Assembly (NCBI GenBank): GCA_963664045.2
Contig: CAXXGT010000011.1
Span: 186,001-250,000, forward strand
Direction of reading: 5' to 3'
Length of the DNA stretch: 64,000 bases
Origin: JAPPHA01 sp963664045
GTDB taxonomy: Bacteria; Pseudomonadota; Alphaproteobacteria; Rhodobacterales; Rhodobacteraceae
A program made the position numbers and the translations under genes. Position 1 is the stretch's first letter. The number at the start of each line of letters is the position of its first letter. A model generated the notes under the pieces. That model ran no database searches, was not told the DNA's origin, and saw only the letters and a program-made list of their open reading frames with translations. Positions 52,629-62,533 of the stretch are shown here, one piece after another.

Positions 52629-53324
52629 ATGGAAAAAGTTTACCCGACTGCCGAAGAGGCACTCGAAGGGCTGCTCTTCGACAACATGTTCATCGCGGCA
52701 GGCGGCTTCGGGCTGTGCGGCATTCCCGAAAACCTGATTGCCGCAATTCGAGACGCCGGAACCAGGAACCTTACCGTCGCATCCAACAACGCGGGGGTCG
52801 ATGATTTCGGGCTCGGCGTTCTGCTGCAGACTCGCCAGGTCAGGAAAATGATTTCATCCTACGTCGGTGAAAACAACGAGTTCATGCGGCAGTTCCTCGC
52901 GGGCGAGCTTGAACTCGAATTCAATCCCCAGGGAACGCTGGCCGAAAGAATGAGGGCCGGAGGCGCCGGAATTCCCGGATTCTACACGAAGACCGGCGTA
53001 GGAACGGTGATCGCTGAAGGCAAGGAACACAAGACATTCAACGGAGAAACCTACATCCTCGAAGAAGGGATCGTGTCGGATCTTGCAATTGTCAAGGCGT
53101 GGAAAGGCGATAGACAAGGCAATCTCCTTTATCGAAAGACCGCACGCAACTTCAATCCGATGGTCGCGACCTGCGGCCGGACCTGCGTTGCCGAGGTTGA
53201 GGAACTGGTCGACGTCGGAGAGTTGGACCCGGACCAGATCCATACTCCGGGAATTTTCGTTCAGCGGATCGTACACTGCCGGCACGAAAAACGCATCGAA
53301 CAGATCACCACGCGGGAGGGATGA
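52629..53324 (+). CDS. scoA: 3-oxoacid CoA-transferase, subunit A
   Basis: The 231-residue protein has the CoA-transferase family I alpha-subunit features: GGFGLCGIPENLIAAI near 25-40 (glycine-rich CoA-binding loop), TVASNNAGVDDFGLGVLL near 51-68, GTLAERMRAGGAGIPGFYT near 102-120. With ScoB it moves CoA from succinyl-CoA to a 3-oxo acid such as acetoacetate. GAGAGGAAAG supports the ATG at 52629. ScoB follows after 4 bases. Confidence 0.95.
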   Translation: MEKVYPTAEEALEGLLFDNMFIAAGGFGLCGIPENLIAAIRDAGTRNLTVASNNAGVDDFGLGVLLQTRQVRKMISSYVGENNEFMRQFLAGELELEFNPQGTLAERMRAGGAGIPGFYTKTGVGTVIAEGKEHKTFNGETYILEEGIVSDLAIVKAWKGDRQGNLLYRKTARNFNPMVATCGRTCVAEVEELVDVGELDPDQIHTPGIFVQRIVHCRHEKRIEQITTREG

Positions 53325-53328
53325 GACA

Positions 53329-53955
53329 ATGCCTTGGGACAGAAACCAGATGGCCCGGCGCGCGGCGCAGGAACTCGAGGACGGCACGTATGTCAATCTC
53401 GGAATTGGCATCCCGACACTCGTCTCCAACTTTATCCCTGGCGGGATCGACGTCACGCTCCAGTCGGAAAACGGCATGCTGGGAATGGGTCCCTTCCCGA
53501 CGGCCGACGAGGTCGATGCTGACCTGATCAATGCCGGCAAGCAGACCATTACCGAACTCGACCGAACGTCCTACTTTTCATCGGCCGACAGTTTCGCGAT
53601 GATTCGCGGCGGGCATATCGCGCTCGCAATTCTCGGAGCCATGGAGGTCGCGGAAAACGGTGATCTCGCGAACTGGATGATTCCCGGGAAACTGGTAAAG
53701 GGCATGGGCGGCGCCATGGATCTTGTCGCGGGCGTGCGCCGCGTCGTGGTCATCATGAGTCACACCAACAAGAAAGGCGAGTCAAAGGTGCTCAAGCGTT
53801 GCACCCTGCCTCTGACCGGGAAAGGCGTCGTTGATCGCCTCATTACGGATTTCGGCGTGTTTGACGTCGTCGAAAATGGCCTGACCATTGTTGAAAACGC
53901 CCCGGGCGTCACCCGCTCCGACATCGAGGCCGCGACCGAAGCGGCCCTCGTATAG
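53329..53955 (+). CDS. scoB: 3-oxoacid CoA-transferase, subunit B
   Basis: The 208-residue protein carries the catalytic glutamate in LQSENGMLGMGP near 44-55 and YVNLGIGIPTLVSNF near 21-35. GGGAGGG lies upstream of the ATG at 53329. The pair allows use of acetoacetate and 3-hydroxybutyrate from ketone or PHB breakdown. Nothing else of ketone metabolism is next to it. Confidence 0.95.
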   Translation: MPWDRNQMARRAAQELEDGTYVNLGIGIPTLVSNFIPGGIDVTLQSENGMLGMGPFPTADEVDADLINAGKQTITELDRTSYFSSADSFAMIRGGHIALAILGAMEVAENGDLANWMIPGKLVKGMGGAMDLVAGVRRVVVIMSHTNKKGESKVLKRCTLPLTGKGVVDRLITDFGVFDVVENGLTIVENAPGVTRSDIEAATEAALV

Positions 53956-54288
53956 GCATCCGTCCAATCACGGAGTGCCCAACTGGCGGGCCTGCTGCGC
54001 CCTCGGGCCTGCCGCCAATGCCGTCCTTGCCGCAAATGAGAACGGTTCCGATTGTCCACGGCAGGGTTGCAGCACCGAAGATCCCGCCCGCGCAGGCCCT
54101 GCCCTTCATTGGAATCGTTCCGGCCGCAGCGACATCCGTTTCGCATCTCGAAACACGGATGTTCTGAAGTTTCGTCCGAACTTTGATGCCCGCAGCGCTT
54201 CCATGGTACCGGGCATCGGGCGGAACCTCCCGGGCGGGATTCCCGGGCTTCGCGTCAATACCCATGCCCCTCGGCCACCAGGCCGGGC
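53956..54288. other. Intergenic stretch between scoB and the helicase gene
   Basis: A 333-base region with no recognisable gene or terminator. Repeated CCCGG/CGGGC words are present but do not form a clear element. The helicase promoter should lie here. Confidence 0.45.
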
Positions 54289-56883
54289 ATGTTCGTGCCG
54301 GAATCCGTAATGAGAAACGGGATGAAGTTGGCCGGGACGGCCTTTCGAATGGGAACGGACGAACCACCCTTCGGGCGCCCGTCTCGTCCTGCCGTGGATT
54401 CGCTGCCCACCGGTGATCCACCCACGTCAACGGGGCAGAATGGCGGCAATCAACCCCCCTGTCCTTTGCCAACCGGCCTTGCGAACTGGTTCCTTTCGAG
54501 AGGGTGGGAACTGCACCCGCATCAACAGAGACTGATTGAACTCGCAGAAGAGTCGTCCGTTCTTCTGGTCGCACCGACCGGGGGCGGAAAGACGCTGGCC
54601 GGATTCCTCCCGTCGCTCATTGCACTCGAGTCCGGCGATTTCAACGGACTTCACACGCTTTATGTGTCGCCGCTCAAGGCGCTCGCATCCGATATCCACC
54701 GAAATCTGCAGCAACCTGTCGACGACCTTCGACTTCCGGTGCAAATTGAGGTTCGGACCGGCGATACGCCGCAATCACGGCGAATCAGGCAACGGGCTGA
54801 TCCGCCGCACATGCTCCTGACCACTCCGGAGTCCCTCGCGCTCATGCTTTCCCATCCGGAATCGGAACGCATCTTCGGAACGCTTCAGAGAGTCATCGTC
54901 GATGAAATCCACGCACTCGCCGAGAGCCGCCGGGGGGACCAACTCGCGCTGTGCCTGTCCAGGCTCAGGTCGCTGGCTCCGTCCATGCGGCGCGTCGGCC
55001 TGTCGGCGACGGTCAAGGACCCGGACGCGCTCGGCCATTTCCTCTCGGCCGTACCGGAACCGTGCACGATCGTTCATGCCGATTGCGGCCCGCCTCCGGA
55101 TATCTCTGTCTTGATGACCGACGAAGCACCGCCATGGTCCGGTGCCGGAGCCCTGTATTCCATCCCTGCCGTCATCGACGAGATTCGCGGTTCACGCACG
55201 ACGCTGGTCTTCATCAACACGAGGGCCCAGTCCGAAATCTATTTCCACGCTCTCTGGCAAGCGAATCACGACAACCTGCCGATCGCCCTGCATCATGGCG
55301 CCCTGTCGCGCGAGGCCCGGGAAAAAGTGGAATCGGCGATGGTCGAAGGCCGCCTTCGCGCGATCGTGTGCACCGGAACCCTGGACCTCGGGATCGACTG
55401 GGGCGATGTCGACCTCGTGATCCAGGTCGGAGCGCCCAAGAATGTCCAGAGACTGGTGCAGAGAATCGGAAGATCGAACCACACGTACAATGCACCCTCC
55501 CGGGCAATTCTTGTTCCCGCCAACAGATTCGAGGTCTTCGAATGCCAGGCGGCCCTTGAAGCGGCAGCCTCACACGACCTCGACGGCGAGCCACGGGGGG
55601 CAGGTGCCGGAGACGTCCTCTGCCAGCATGTCTTCATTCGCGCCGCCGCCGGGCCTTTCGATGCCGACGAACTGTTTCGGGAAATCAGGGCGGCCGGGCC
55701 GTTCAGAAATCTGACAAGACGGGAATTCGATGCATGTCTGGATTACTGCGCAACCGGAGGATACGCGTTCCAGGCCTATGACAGGTGGCAACGACTGAAA
55801 CAGCGGGCGGACGGAAAGTGGGAACTCCGAGACCCCCGGCGGGCCCGGTCCGTGCGCATGAATGTCGGCACGATCATTGAGGAAGACATGATGAGCGTCC
55901 GGTTGGGCCGGAGTGGCGGCCGACCACTCGGGCGGGTTGAAGAAGCCTTCGCGGCGACATTGTCGGAAGGCGACACCTTCCTGATGGGCGGCAGGATTGT
56001 GCGTTTCGACCGGTTGCGGGAAATGACCGTGGAAGTCTCGAGGTCCCAGGCCCGGCGCCCGCGGATCGCCGTGTACAGCGGGACCAAGTTCGCGACGTCG
56101 ACTCTTCTGTGCAACCGTGTCATCGCGCTCCTTCAACCGGAGTCGCCACCCGGCGTTCCCGACCACGCGATCAACTGGATCCGTCGACAGCGCGAGATTT
56201 CGAGGGTGCCGGTATCCGGCCGATTGCTGATCGAGAGCTTCCCCCACGGGAACCTCGAATGTACATGCATCTACGGTTTCGCCGGGAAAAACGCGCACCA
56301 GACGCTCGGACTCCTGCTGACCCGCCGAATGGAAATACATCATCTCCGTCCTGTCGGGTTCGTCACGACCGACTACGCAGTTCTGTTGTGGAGTCTGGGC
56401 AAGGTCACCGATGCACATATGCTGATGTCGCCCGAGAGTATCCGCGCCGGTTTCGAGGACTGGCTTTCCGGAAACGCTGTCATGAAACGAACATTCAAGA
56501 CTGTTGCAACCATCTCGGGATTGATCGAACGGAACATCCCCGGAAGCACCCGCAAGACCGGTCGCCAGACCGTCGTTTCATCCGACATTCTTTACGATAC
56601 ACTGAGAAAATACGATCCCGATCATCTCCTGCTCCACCTGACACGGAAGGAAGCGATGCGCGGAATCGTCGACTTTTCGCGCATCGAAGACATGTTCAGC
56701 CGGGTCAGGGGCCAAATCGATCATGTCCTCGTCCCCCATGTGACACCGCTTGCCGCCCCACTCCTGCTCGAGGTCGGACGAGTTCCGATTTCCGCGAGCG
56801 GAGAGGAGGAACTGCTGTCCGAGACCGCCGGCGAACTGATGAAAAAGGCAGGTCTCGATCAATCCACGATCGCTCAATGGTGA
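54289..56883 (+). CDS. Ligase-associated DNA damage response DEXH-box helicase (Lhr-type)
   Basis: The 864-residue protein has superfamily 2 motifs: Walker A VAPTGGGKTLAGF near 95-107, DEIHALAESRRGDQLA near 202-217, SAT in VGLSATVKD near 237, and motif VI QRIGRSNHTYNAPS near 391-404. A long Lhr-type C-terminal region follows, with GRSGGRPLGRVEEAF near 540. In many genomes the gene is found with an ATP-dependent DNA ligase, an exonuclease and PdeM; only PdeM is here. It overlaps pdeM by 7 bases. The first about 50 residues are Pro/Gly-rich, and an ATG at 54310 is an alternative start. Confidence 0.93.
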   Translation: MFVPESVMRNGMKLAGTAFRMGTDEPPFGRPSRPAVDSLPTGDPPTSTGQNGGNQPPCPLPTGLANWFLSRGWELHPHQQRLIELAEESSVLLVAPTGGGKTLAGFLPSLIALESGDFNGLHTLYVSPLKALASDIHRNLQQPVDDLRLPVQIEVRTGDTPQSRRIRQRADPPHMLLTTPESLALMLSHPESERIFGTLQRVIVDEIHALAESRRGDQLALCLSRLRSLAPSMRRVGLSATVKDPDALGHFLSAVPEPCTIVHADCGPPPDISVLMTDEAPPWSGAGALYSIPAVIDEIRGSRTTLVFINTRAQSEIYFHALWQANHDNLPIALHHGALSREAREKVESAMVEGRLRAIVCTGTLDLGIDWGDVDLVIQVGAPKNVQRLVQRIGRSNHTYNAPSRAILVPANRFEVFECQAALEAAASHDLDGEPRGAGAGDVLCQHVFIRAAAGPFDADELFREIRAAGPFRNLTRREFDACLDYCATGGYAFQAYDRWQRLKQRADGKWELRDPRRARSVRMNVGTIIEEDMMSVRLGRSGGRPLGRVEEAFAATLSEGDTFLMGGRIVRFDRLREMTVEVSRSQARRPRIAVYSGTKFATSTLLCNRVIALLQPESPPGVPDHAINWIRRQREISRVPVSGRLLIESFPHGNLECTCIYGFAGKNAHQTLGLLLTRRMEIHHLRPVGFVTTDYAVLLWSLGKVTDAHMLMSPESIRAGFEDWLSGNAVMKRTFKTVATISGLIERNIPGSTRKTGRQTVVSSDILYDTLRKYDPDHLLLHLTRKEAMRGIVDFSRIEDMFSRVRGQIDHVLVPHVTPLAAPLLLEVGRVPISASGEEELLSETAGELMKKAGLDQSTIAQW

Positions 56884-57635
56884 CCACCCTGAATTCAACC
56901 GGTAACGAGATCGGATTCGCATCGGAACGCGCATTCCGCTTCGAATTCTGCGGCGTTTCGCTGTGCGCCCTGCCAGACCGTGCGCTCTGGTGGCCGGACC
57001 GCCGACTTCTCTGTGTCGCCGACCTGCATTTGGGGAAATCCGGAAGACTCGCCCGTTCGTCAGGCACCCTCCTGCCACCATATGAAACGCGCGAGACGCT
57101 GACCCGGCTGTCCGGTCTCGTTCGGATTGCAGATCCGGTGACCGTCGTTTGCCTCGGCGACAGCTTTGACGATCTCGAGGCTGTCGGCGAGCTCTCGACC
57201 GAGGACCGCGACACTCTTTCGGTCATGGCTCGAGGCCGTCAATGGATATGGATATCGGGCAATCACGACCCCGGCCTTGACGCGGGAGACGTGATGCCAG
57301 GGCTCGGCGGCGACGAACCGCCTGGCAATCCCGGCAACCCATCAGTCCGTTTTTCCTTGGGTCCGCTGACGTTTCGTCATATCGCGAATCCCGCCGAAAG
57401 CTGTGAAGTCTCGGCGCATTACCATCCGAAATGCCACGTCTCAGGTCATGGCAGGAGGGTGACAAGGGCGTGTTTTCTCGTCGACGGCAAGCGAATCATC
57501 CTGCCCGCGTTCGGACACTACACCGGTGGCCTCCACTGCCACGAGCGCCCGTTGTCTGACCTGATGGCCCCCTCGGCCGTTGCCGTTCTGACCGGCGCCA
57601 GGGCAGTGGTGGTCCCTGCCCGCCGCGAAAGCTGA
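56877..57635 (+). CDS. pdeM: Ligase-associated DNA damage response endonuclease PdeM (metallophosphoesterase)
   Basis: The 252-residue protein has the calcineurin-like metal motifs: VADLHLGKSGRLARS near 46-60, LGDSFDDLEAV near 93-103, ISGNHDPGL near 126-134, and HPKCHVSGHGRRVTRACFLV near 183-202 with the C-terminal GHYTGG. The ATG at 56877 lies in the end of the helicase gene; the open frame reaching to 56109 is only antisense-like shadow. The two proteins are translated together and probably act in DNA repair. The gene converges on folD with 21 bases between. Confidence 0.92.
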   Translation: MVTTLNSTGNEIGFASERAFRFEFCGVSLCALPDRALWWPDRRLLCVADLHLGKSGRLARSSGTLLPPYETRETLTRLSGLVRIADPVTVVCLGDSFDDLEAVGELSTEDRDTLSVMARGRQWIWISGNHDPGLDAGDVMPGLGGDEPPGNPGNPSVRFSLGPLTFRHIANPAESCEVSAHYHPKCHVSGHGRRVTRACFLVDGKRIILPAFGHYTGGLHCHERPLSDLMAPSAVAVLTGARAVVVPARRES

Positions 57636-57656
57636 GCCCGCCGAACTCCTAGCCGA

Positions 57657-58556
57657 TCAGGACAGCAGGTCGTCCGGTTCGGGGATCCCGTTGATTCGGC
57701 AACACGCCGTGATCGTGTTGGCCAAGAGGCAGGCAATTGTCATCGGCCCCACCCCCCCGGGGACAGGCGTCACCGCACCGGCCCGTTCAGCGGCGTTGGC
57801 AAAATGCACATCGCCAACCAGCTTGAACTTGCCCTCCCCCCGCTCGGGAGCAGGAACACGGTTGATCCCGACATCGATGACGGTCGCACCTTCCTTGATC
57901 CAGGAACCCGAAACCATTTCCGGCCTCCCCACGGCCGCGATCAGGATGTCGGCCTCGCGGCAGAGGGACTCAATGTTCCGGGTTCGGCTATGGGCAATGG
58001 TCACCGTACAATGATTCTGCAGCAAAAGGCTGGCCATCGGCTTGCCAACGATATTCGAACGCCCGACCACCACGGCCCGCATTCCGGCAAGCGACTGGTG
58101 CTGTTCGCGCAGGAGCATGAGGCAACCCGACGGCGTGCAGGGAATCATCGACGCCTGCCCGGTCGCCAACAGGCCGACATTCGCGATGTTGAAACCGTCG
58201 ACATCCTTGTCCGGCCGGATTGAGTTGATGACCAGGTCTTCCCGCAATTCACCTGGGAGCGGCAACTGGCAAAGGATCCCGTGGACCTCGGAATCATCAT
58301 TCAGTTCCCGCAGACATCCAATGAGCTCGGCCTCCGTCGTCGATGCCGGAAGTTGCCGTACGGACGAAATGACTCCAGCTTCGGCAGCAGCCCTGTGCTT
58401 GTTTCTCACGTAGATCTTGCTGGCCGGGTCATCCCCAACCAGGACAACCGCCAGTTTCGGAGGATATCCAGACTCCGTCAACACGGTTGCGTGGCGCGCA
58501 ACCCTGGCCCTGACCCTTGCGGCAATCAGCTTTCCGTCGATCACCCTTGCCGTCAA
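57657..58556 (-). CDS. folD: Bifunctional methylene-THF dehydrogenase/methenyl-THF cyclohydrolase FolD
   Basis: At 299 residues from a TTG at 58556, the protein has FolD landmarks: Tyr and Lys of DPASKIYVRNKHRAA near 44-58, GILCQLPLPG near 92-101, DKDVDGF near 117-123, and the NADP-binding VVGRSNIVGKPMA near 163-175. It interconverts 5,10-methylene- and 10-formyl-tetrahydrofolate. GAAGAAAGG lies 8 bases before the TTG. The ATG at 58634 is in frame but would overlap the fhs end by 32 bases and add 26 residues foreign to the family. With fhs it forms a C1-folate operon. Confidence 0.94.
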   Translation of the reverse strand: MTARVIDGKLIAARVRARVARHATVLTESGYPPKLAVVLVGDDPASKIYVRNKHRAAAEAGVISSVRQLPASTTEAELIGCLRELNDDSEVHGILCQLPLPGELREDLVINSIRPDKDVDGFNIANVGLLATGQASMIPCTPSGCLMLLREQHQSLAGMRAVVVGRSNIVGKPMASLLLQNHCTVTIAHSRTRNIESLCREADILIAAVGRPEMVSGSWIKEGATVIDVGINRVPAPERGEGKFKLVGDVHFANAAERAGAVTPVPGGVGPMTIACLLANTITACCRINGIPEPDDLLS

Positions 58557-58602
58557 GACGCGGGCCTTTCTTCGATCGGCGCGTTTCGTTCTGGCGGCAA
58601 GT

Positions 58603-60282
58603 TCAGAACAGCCCGTCGATTTCGCCGTCTTCATTAAGGCAGATCGACTCCGCGGCCGGGATCCTCGGCAATCCCGGCATGGTCATGATCTCGCCGCAGA
58701 TGGCGACGACAAACCCGGCGCCCGCCGACAGGCGCACCTCCCGAATCGGGATCGAATGGCCGGTCGGAGCCCCACGCAGGTTCGGGTCGGTGGAGAAACT
58801 GTACTGGGTCTTTGCCATGCAGACCGGCAGGCTTCCATATCCCTGTTCTTCCCACATCCCGAGCTGGTCCCTGATCTTCTTGTCGGCGATGACTTCATCC
58901 GCCCGGTAGATTTTTCGGGCAATCGTTTCGATCTTTTCCATGAGCGGCACGTCGTCCGGATAGATCGGGGCGAACCGGGCGGTTCCCGAATCGGCGATTT
59001 CAGCGACGCGGGTGGCGAGATCGACCGTTCCCTCGGAACCCATCTCCCAGTGCCTGCAGAGAATGGCCTCGGTTCCGAGTCCCTCGCAGAATTCGCGCAC
59101 GCCGCCAACCTCGGCGTCCGTGTCCGAAACGAAATTGTTGATCGCGACGACAACCGGAACACCAAATGACTTCACGTTCTCGATATGGCGACCAAGGTTA
59201 GCGCAACCATCGCGGACGGCCTGAACGTTCTCGGCGTCGAGATCCGCTCTCGCGACACCTCCATTCATTTTCATCGCGCGAACGGTGGCAACGACCACGA
59301 CGGCCGAAGGGGCGAGGCCAGCCATTCTGCATTTGATGTTCATGAATTTCTCGGCACCGAGATCTGCACCGAAACCCGCTTCGGTCACGACATAGTCGGC
59401 GAGTTTCAGCGCCGTCGTCGTTGCGGTTACCGAATTGCAGCCATGGGCGATGTTGGCAAAGGGCCCGCCATGCACGAGTGCCGGGTTGTTCTCGAGTGTC
59501 TGAACCAGGTTTGGCTGCAACGCCTGTTGCAGGAGAACCGTCATTGCGCCGTCGGCCTTGAGGTCACGGCAATACACCGGCGAACGATCACGGCGGTAAC
59601 CGATGATGATCCTGCCAAGCCGCTCCTGCAGATCATCAAGATCCGATGCCAGGCACAGGATCGCCATGACTTCGGAAGCAACCGTGATGTCGAACCCGGT
59701 CTGGCGCGGGAAGCCATTCGCCACGCCACCGAGCGATGCCACGATATCTCGCAGCGCTCTGTCGTTCATGTCCAGAACCCTCCGCCAGGTCACGCGACGG
59801 TGGTCGATCTCAAGGGAATTCCCCCAGTAGATGTGGTTGTCGATCATGGCGCTCAGAAGATTGTGCGCCGAGGTGATCGCGTGGAAATCACCTGTGAAAT
59901 GCAGATTCATGTCTTCCATCGGAACGACCTGTGCGAGTCCGCCGCCGGCAGCCCCGCCTTTCATTCCGAAACATGGTCCGAGGGATGCTTCACGAATGCA
60001 GATCGCGGCCTTCTTTCCGATCTTGCAGAGGCCGTCCCCGAGGCCAACCGTCGTCGTCGTCTTGCCTTCCCCTGCCGGTGTCGGATTGATCGCCGTCACA
60101 AGGATCAGGCGCCCGTCTTTCCGCCCTGACAGTGACTTGATGAATTCCGACGAAATCTTCGCCTTGTCGTGACCGAACGGCACAAGACTCTCCGGAGGGA
60201 TCCCGAGCGTCGCTCCGACTTCCTGGATCGGTCGCTTGTCCGCGGCCCGCGCAATCTCGATGTCTGTTCTGAAAGATGCCAT
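58603..60282 (-). CDS. fhs: Formate-tetrahydrofolate ligase
   Basis: The 559-residue protein has the ATP-binding NPTPAGEGKTTTTVGLGDGL near 66-85, EASLGPCFGMKGGAAGGG near 99-116, and HFTGDFHAITSAHNLL near 130-145. It makes 10-formyl-THF from formate and ATP. The ATG at 60282 (MASFRTDIEI) is used; a TTG eight codons upstream is also in frame. It precedes folD by 46 bases, so both feed or drain the C1 pool. The MttB homologue elsewhere in the window suggests methylated-amine use as a C1 source. Confidence 0.97.
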   Translation of the reverse strand: MASFRTDIEIARAADKRPIQEVGATLGIPPESLVPFGHDKAKISSEFIKSLSGRKDGRLILVTAINPTPAGEGKTTTTVGLGDGLCKIGKKAAICIREASLGPCFGMKGGAAGGGLAQVVPMEDMNLHFTGDFHAITSAHNLLSAMIDNHIYWGNSLEIDHRRVTWRRVLDMNDRALRDIVASLGGVANGFPRQTGFDITVASEVMAILCLASDLDDLQERLGRIIIGYRRDRSPVYCRDLKADGAMTVLLQQALQPNLVQTLENNPALVHGGPFANIAHGCNSVTATTTALKLADYVVTEAGFGADLGAEKFMNIKCRMAGLAPSAVVVVATVRAMKMNGGVARADLDAENVQAVRDGCANLGRHIENVKSFGVPVVVAINNFVSDTDAEVGGVREFCEGLGTEAILCRHWEMGSEGTVDLATRVAEIADSGTARFAPIYPDDVPLMEKIETIARKIYRADEVIADKKIRDQLGMWEEQGYGSLPVCMAKTQYSFSTDPNLRGAPTGHSIPIREVRLSAGAGFVVAICGEIMTMPGLPRIPAAESICLNEDGEIDGLF

Positions 60283-60523
60283 GGTTGACTGAATTCCCTT
60301 GTTCAAAAAACCAGGTTCACTGTGTCACGGGGACGACACCGTCATCACCTGTCCCGAGTCTTCCGGAAATTAACTGCGGATAACGACGCTGATCATGCCA
60401 ATCGCGACGCATCGTGTCGCCCGGAACCGCGAAAGAACGGTCACGCGACCGCCCCGCCGCAAAATTCCCGGACCGCTGGAAGAAAATTCCCGCCTTGAAT
60501 ACTGCAGCGCCGATCAAGCCGCC

Positions 60524-62440
60524 TCACGTCGACGGATTCGGCTTGAATCCCGACCGTCCCCTGGAAGCCTGCGGTTTTTTCGTCTTTGGAATCGCAACGA
60601 TGCTCTTGTGCAACTCCTTGTCTTCATCGGGCTCATCGTCATCCCGGTTAAGCGGTTGTCCATTGATGACGGTGGTGATTTCGTCGCCTGTCAGGGTTTC
60701 ATATTCGAGAAGTCCCTCGGCCAGACGTTCCAGATCCTGCCGTTTTTCGTTCAGGATTTCCATCGCGGTTTCGAACCCATCGTCAACGAGGGCCCTGACT
60801 TCCGTGTCGATGTTCTCAAGGGTATTCGGCCCATTGTTCGACATGCCCTGGTAGGGCCCAAGGAAGGTTTCCTCGCGATTGGCATAATCGATATTTCCCA
60901 GCACTTCCGACATGCCCATCTGCGTGACCATTGCGCGGGCCATCCGTGTCACCTGCTGGATGTCGGAAGCGGCGCCCGAAGTGACGTTTTCCTCGCCGAA
61001 AACCAGAACTTCCGCGGCCTTCCCCCCCATCGCCATCGCGATTTTCGACTTCATCTTGCGCTTGGTAATCGAAAGCTGGTCGCGCTCGGGCAGGGCGAGG
61101 ACAAGGCCAAGGGCGCGACCTCGCGGGATAATCGTCGCCTTGTGTATCGGATCGTGCTGGGGCGAATTCAGCCCGACGATCGCATGTCCCGCCTCGTGAT
61201 AGGCGGTCAGTTTCTTTTCCTCGTCGGTCATGACGAGGGACCGTCGTTCGGCACCCATCATGACCTTGTCCTTGGCGTTTTCGAAATCCTCCATGGTGAT
61301 CGCCCGCTTGCCGGCGCGTGCGGCCGCCAGTGCGGCTTCGTTCACCAGGTTAGCCAGGTCCGCCCCGGAAAAACCCGGGGTTCCGCGCGCGATGATCCTG
61401 AGGTCGACGTCGGGAGCAAGCGGAGTCTTTCGGGAGTGGACTTCCAGGATCTTTTCGCGACCCTTGATGTCCGGGTTGGGAACCTGAACCTGCCTGTCAA
61501 AGCGGCCCGGACGCAGAAGCGCCGGGTCAAGGACGTCCGGACGATTGGTTGCCGCGAGCAGGATGACGCCTTCATTTGCTTCGAATCCATCCATCTCGAC
61601 CAGCAACTGGTTCAGGGTCTGCTCCCGCTCGTCGTTGCCACCGCCGTAACCGACGCCCCGATGCCGGCCGACGGCATCAATCTCGTCGACGAACACGATG
61701 CAAGGGGCGTTTTTCTTCGCCTGATCAAACATGTCGCGAACGCGGCTGGCGCCGACGCCCACGAACATTTCGACGAAATCGGATCCGGAAATGTTGAAGA
61801 ATGGAACATCCGCTTCGCCTGCGATCGCGCGGGCGAGCAGGGTCTTGCCGGTTCCTGGTGGCCCGACAAGAATTGCGCCCTTCGGAATCTTGCCGCCAAG
61901 ACGCGAAAACATGGTCGGATTTCGCAGGAACTCCACGATTTCCTCGAGTTCTTCCTTGGCCTCGTCGATTCCGGCGACATCGTCGAACGTGATCCGGCCC
62001 TGCCGTTCGGTCAGCAACTTCGCCTTCGACTTGCCAAATCCCATTGCGCCGCCGCGGCCGCCCTGCATCCGGTTCATGATGAAAATCCAAACCCCGATCA
62101 GCACGAGGAAAGGCAACCAGACCGACAAAGCAGATGCGATGAAAGACTGCTCCTGCGGCTTGGCAATGATCTCGACACCCGATTCCAGCAAAACCGGTGT
62201 GACATCAACGCCCGGAGGCACGACCGCCCTGAATTCGGCACCATTTCCACTTCGGAGGTGGACCGTCTCTCCGTCGATCACGGCACTATCGACATCGCTG
62301 TTCTCGATCCGGGCGATCATGTCGGAAAAGCTGATTGTCGTTCCCGAACTGGCAATCTGGTTGCCGTCGAAAAGACGGAAAAGAACCACGACCAAAAGGA
62401 ACAGCACGACCCAGATGGCCAGGTTTCTGGCGTTACCCAC
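60524..62440 (-). CDS. ftsH: ATP-dependent zinc metalloprotease FtsH
   Basis: The 638-residue protein has two membrane segments (NLAIWVVLFLLVVVLF at 6-21 and WLPFLVLIGVWIFIMN near 100-115), Walker A VGPPGTGKTLLARAIAG near 190-206, Walker B IVFVDEIDAVGRHRG, the second region of homology GRFDRQVQV, and the zinc site HEAGHAIVG near 415-423. It degrades membrane proteins and LpxC-type targets. The GTG at 62440 has GGGGAGG 6 bases upstream, which decides it over a GTG 33 bases earlier. It follows tilS by about 93 bases, the usual order in alphaproteobacteria. Confidence 0.97.
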   Translation of the reverse strand: MGNARNLAIWVVLFLLVVVLFRLFDGNQIASSGTTISFSDMIARIENSDVDSAVIDGETVHLRSGNGAEFRAVVPPGVDVTPVLLESGVEIIAKPQEQSFIASALSVWLPFLVLIGVWIFIMNRMQGGRGGAMGFGKSKAKLLTERQGRITFDDVAGIDEAKEELEEIVEFLRNPTMFSRLGGKIPKGAILVGPPGTGKTLLARAIAGEADVPFFNISGSDFVEMFVGVGASRVRDMFDQAKKNAPCIVFVDEIDAVGRHRGVGYGGGNDEREQTLNQLLVEMDGFEANEGVILLAATNRPDVLDPALLRPGRFDRQVQVPNPDIKGREKILEVHSRKTPLAPDVDLRIIARGTPGFSGADLANLVNEAALAAARAGKRAITMEDFENAKDKVMMGAERRSLVMTDEEKKLTAYHEAGHAIVGLNSPQHDPIHKATIIPRGRALGLVLALPERDQLSITKRKMKSKIAMAMGGKAAEVLVFGEENVTSGAASDIQQVTRMARAMVTQMGMSEVLGNIDYANREETFLGPYQGMSNNGPNTLENIDTEVRALVDDGFETAMEILNEKRQDLERLAEGLLEYETLTGDEITTVINGQPLNRDDDEPDEDKELHKSIVAIPKTKKPQASRGRSGFKPNPST

Positions 62441-62533
62441 GACTTGCCTCCCCGCGTTCTCGTTCGCCGGCACCGGTCGTCACCGGTTGTGCCGGGCTGT
62501 ATTCATCTACAGTTAGTCTTCGGGCGAAAGAAT

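Noticed and set aside
56109..56876. Rightward extension of pdeM upstream of its ATG
   Set aside because: It lies in a different frame inside the helicase gene, which is unmistakably coding; PdeM homology begins after 56877.
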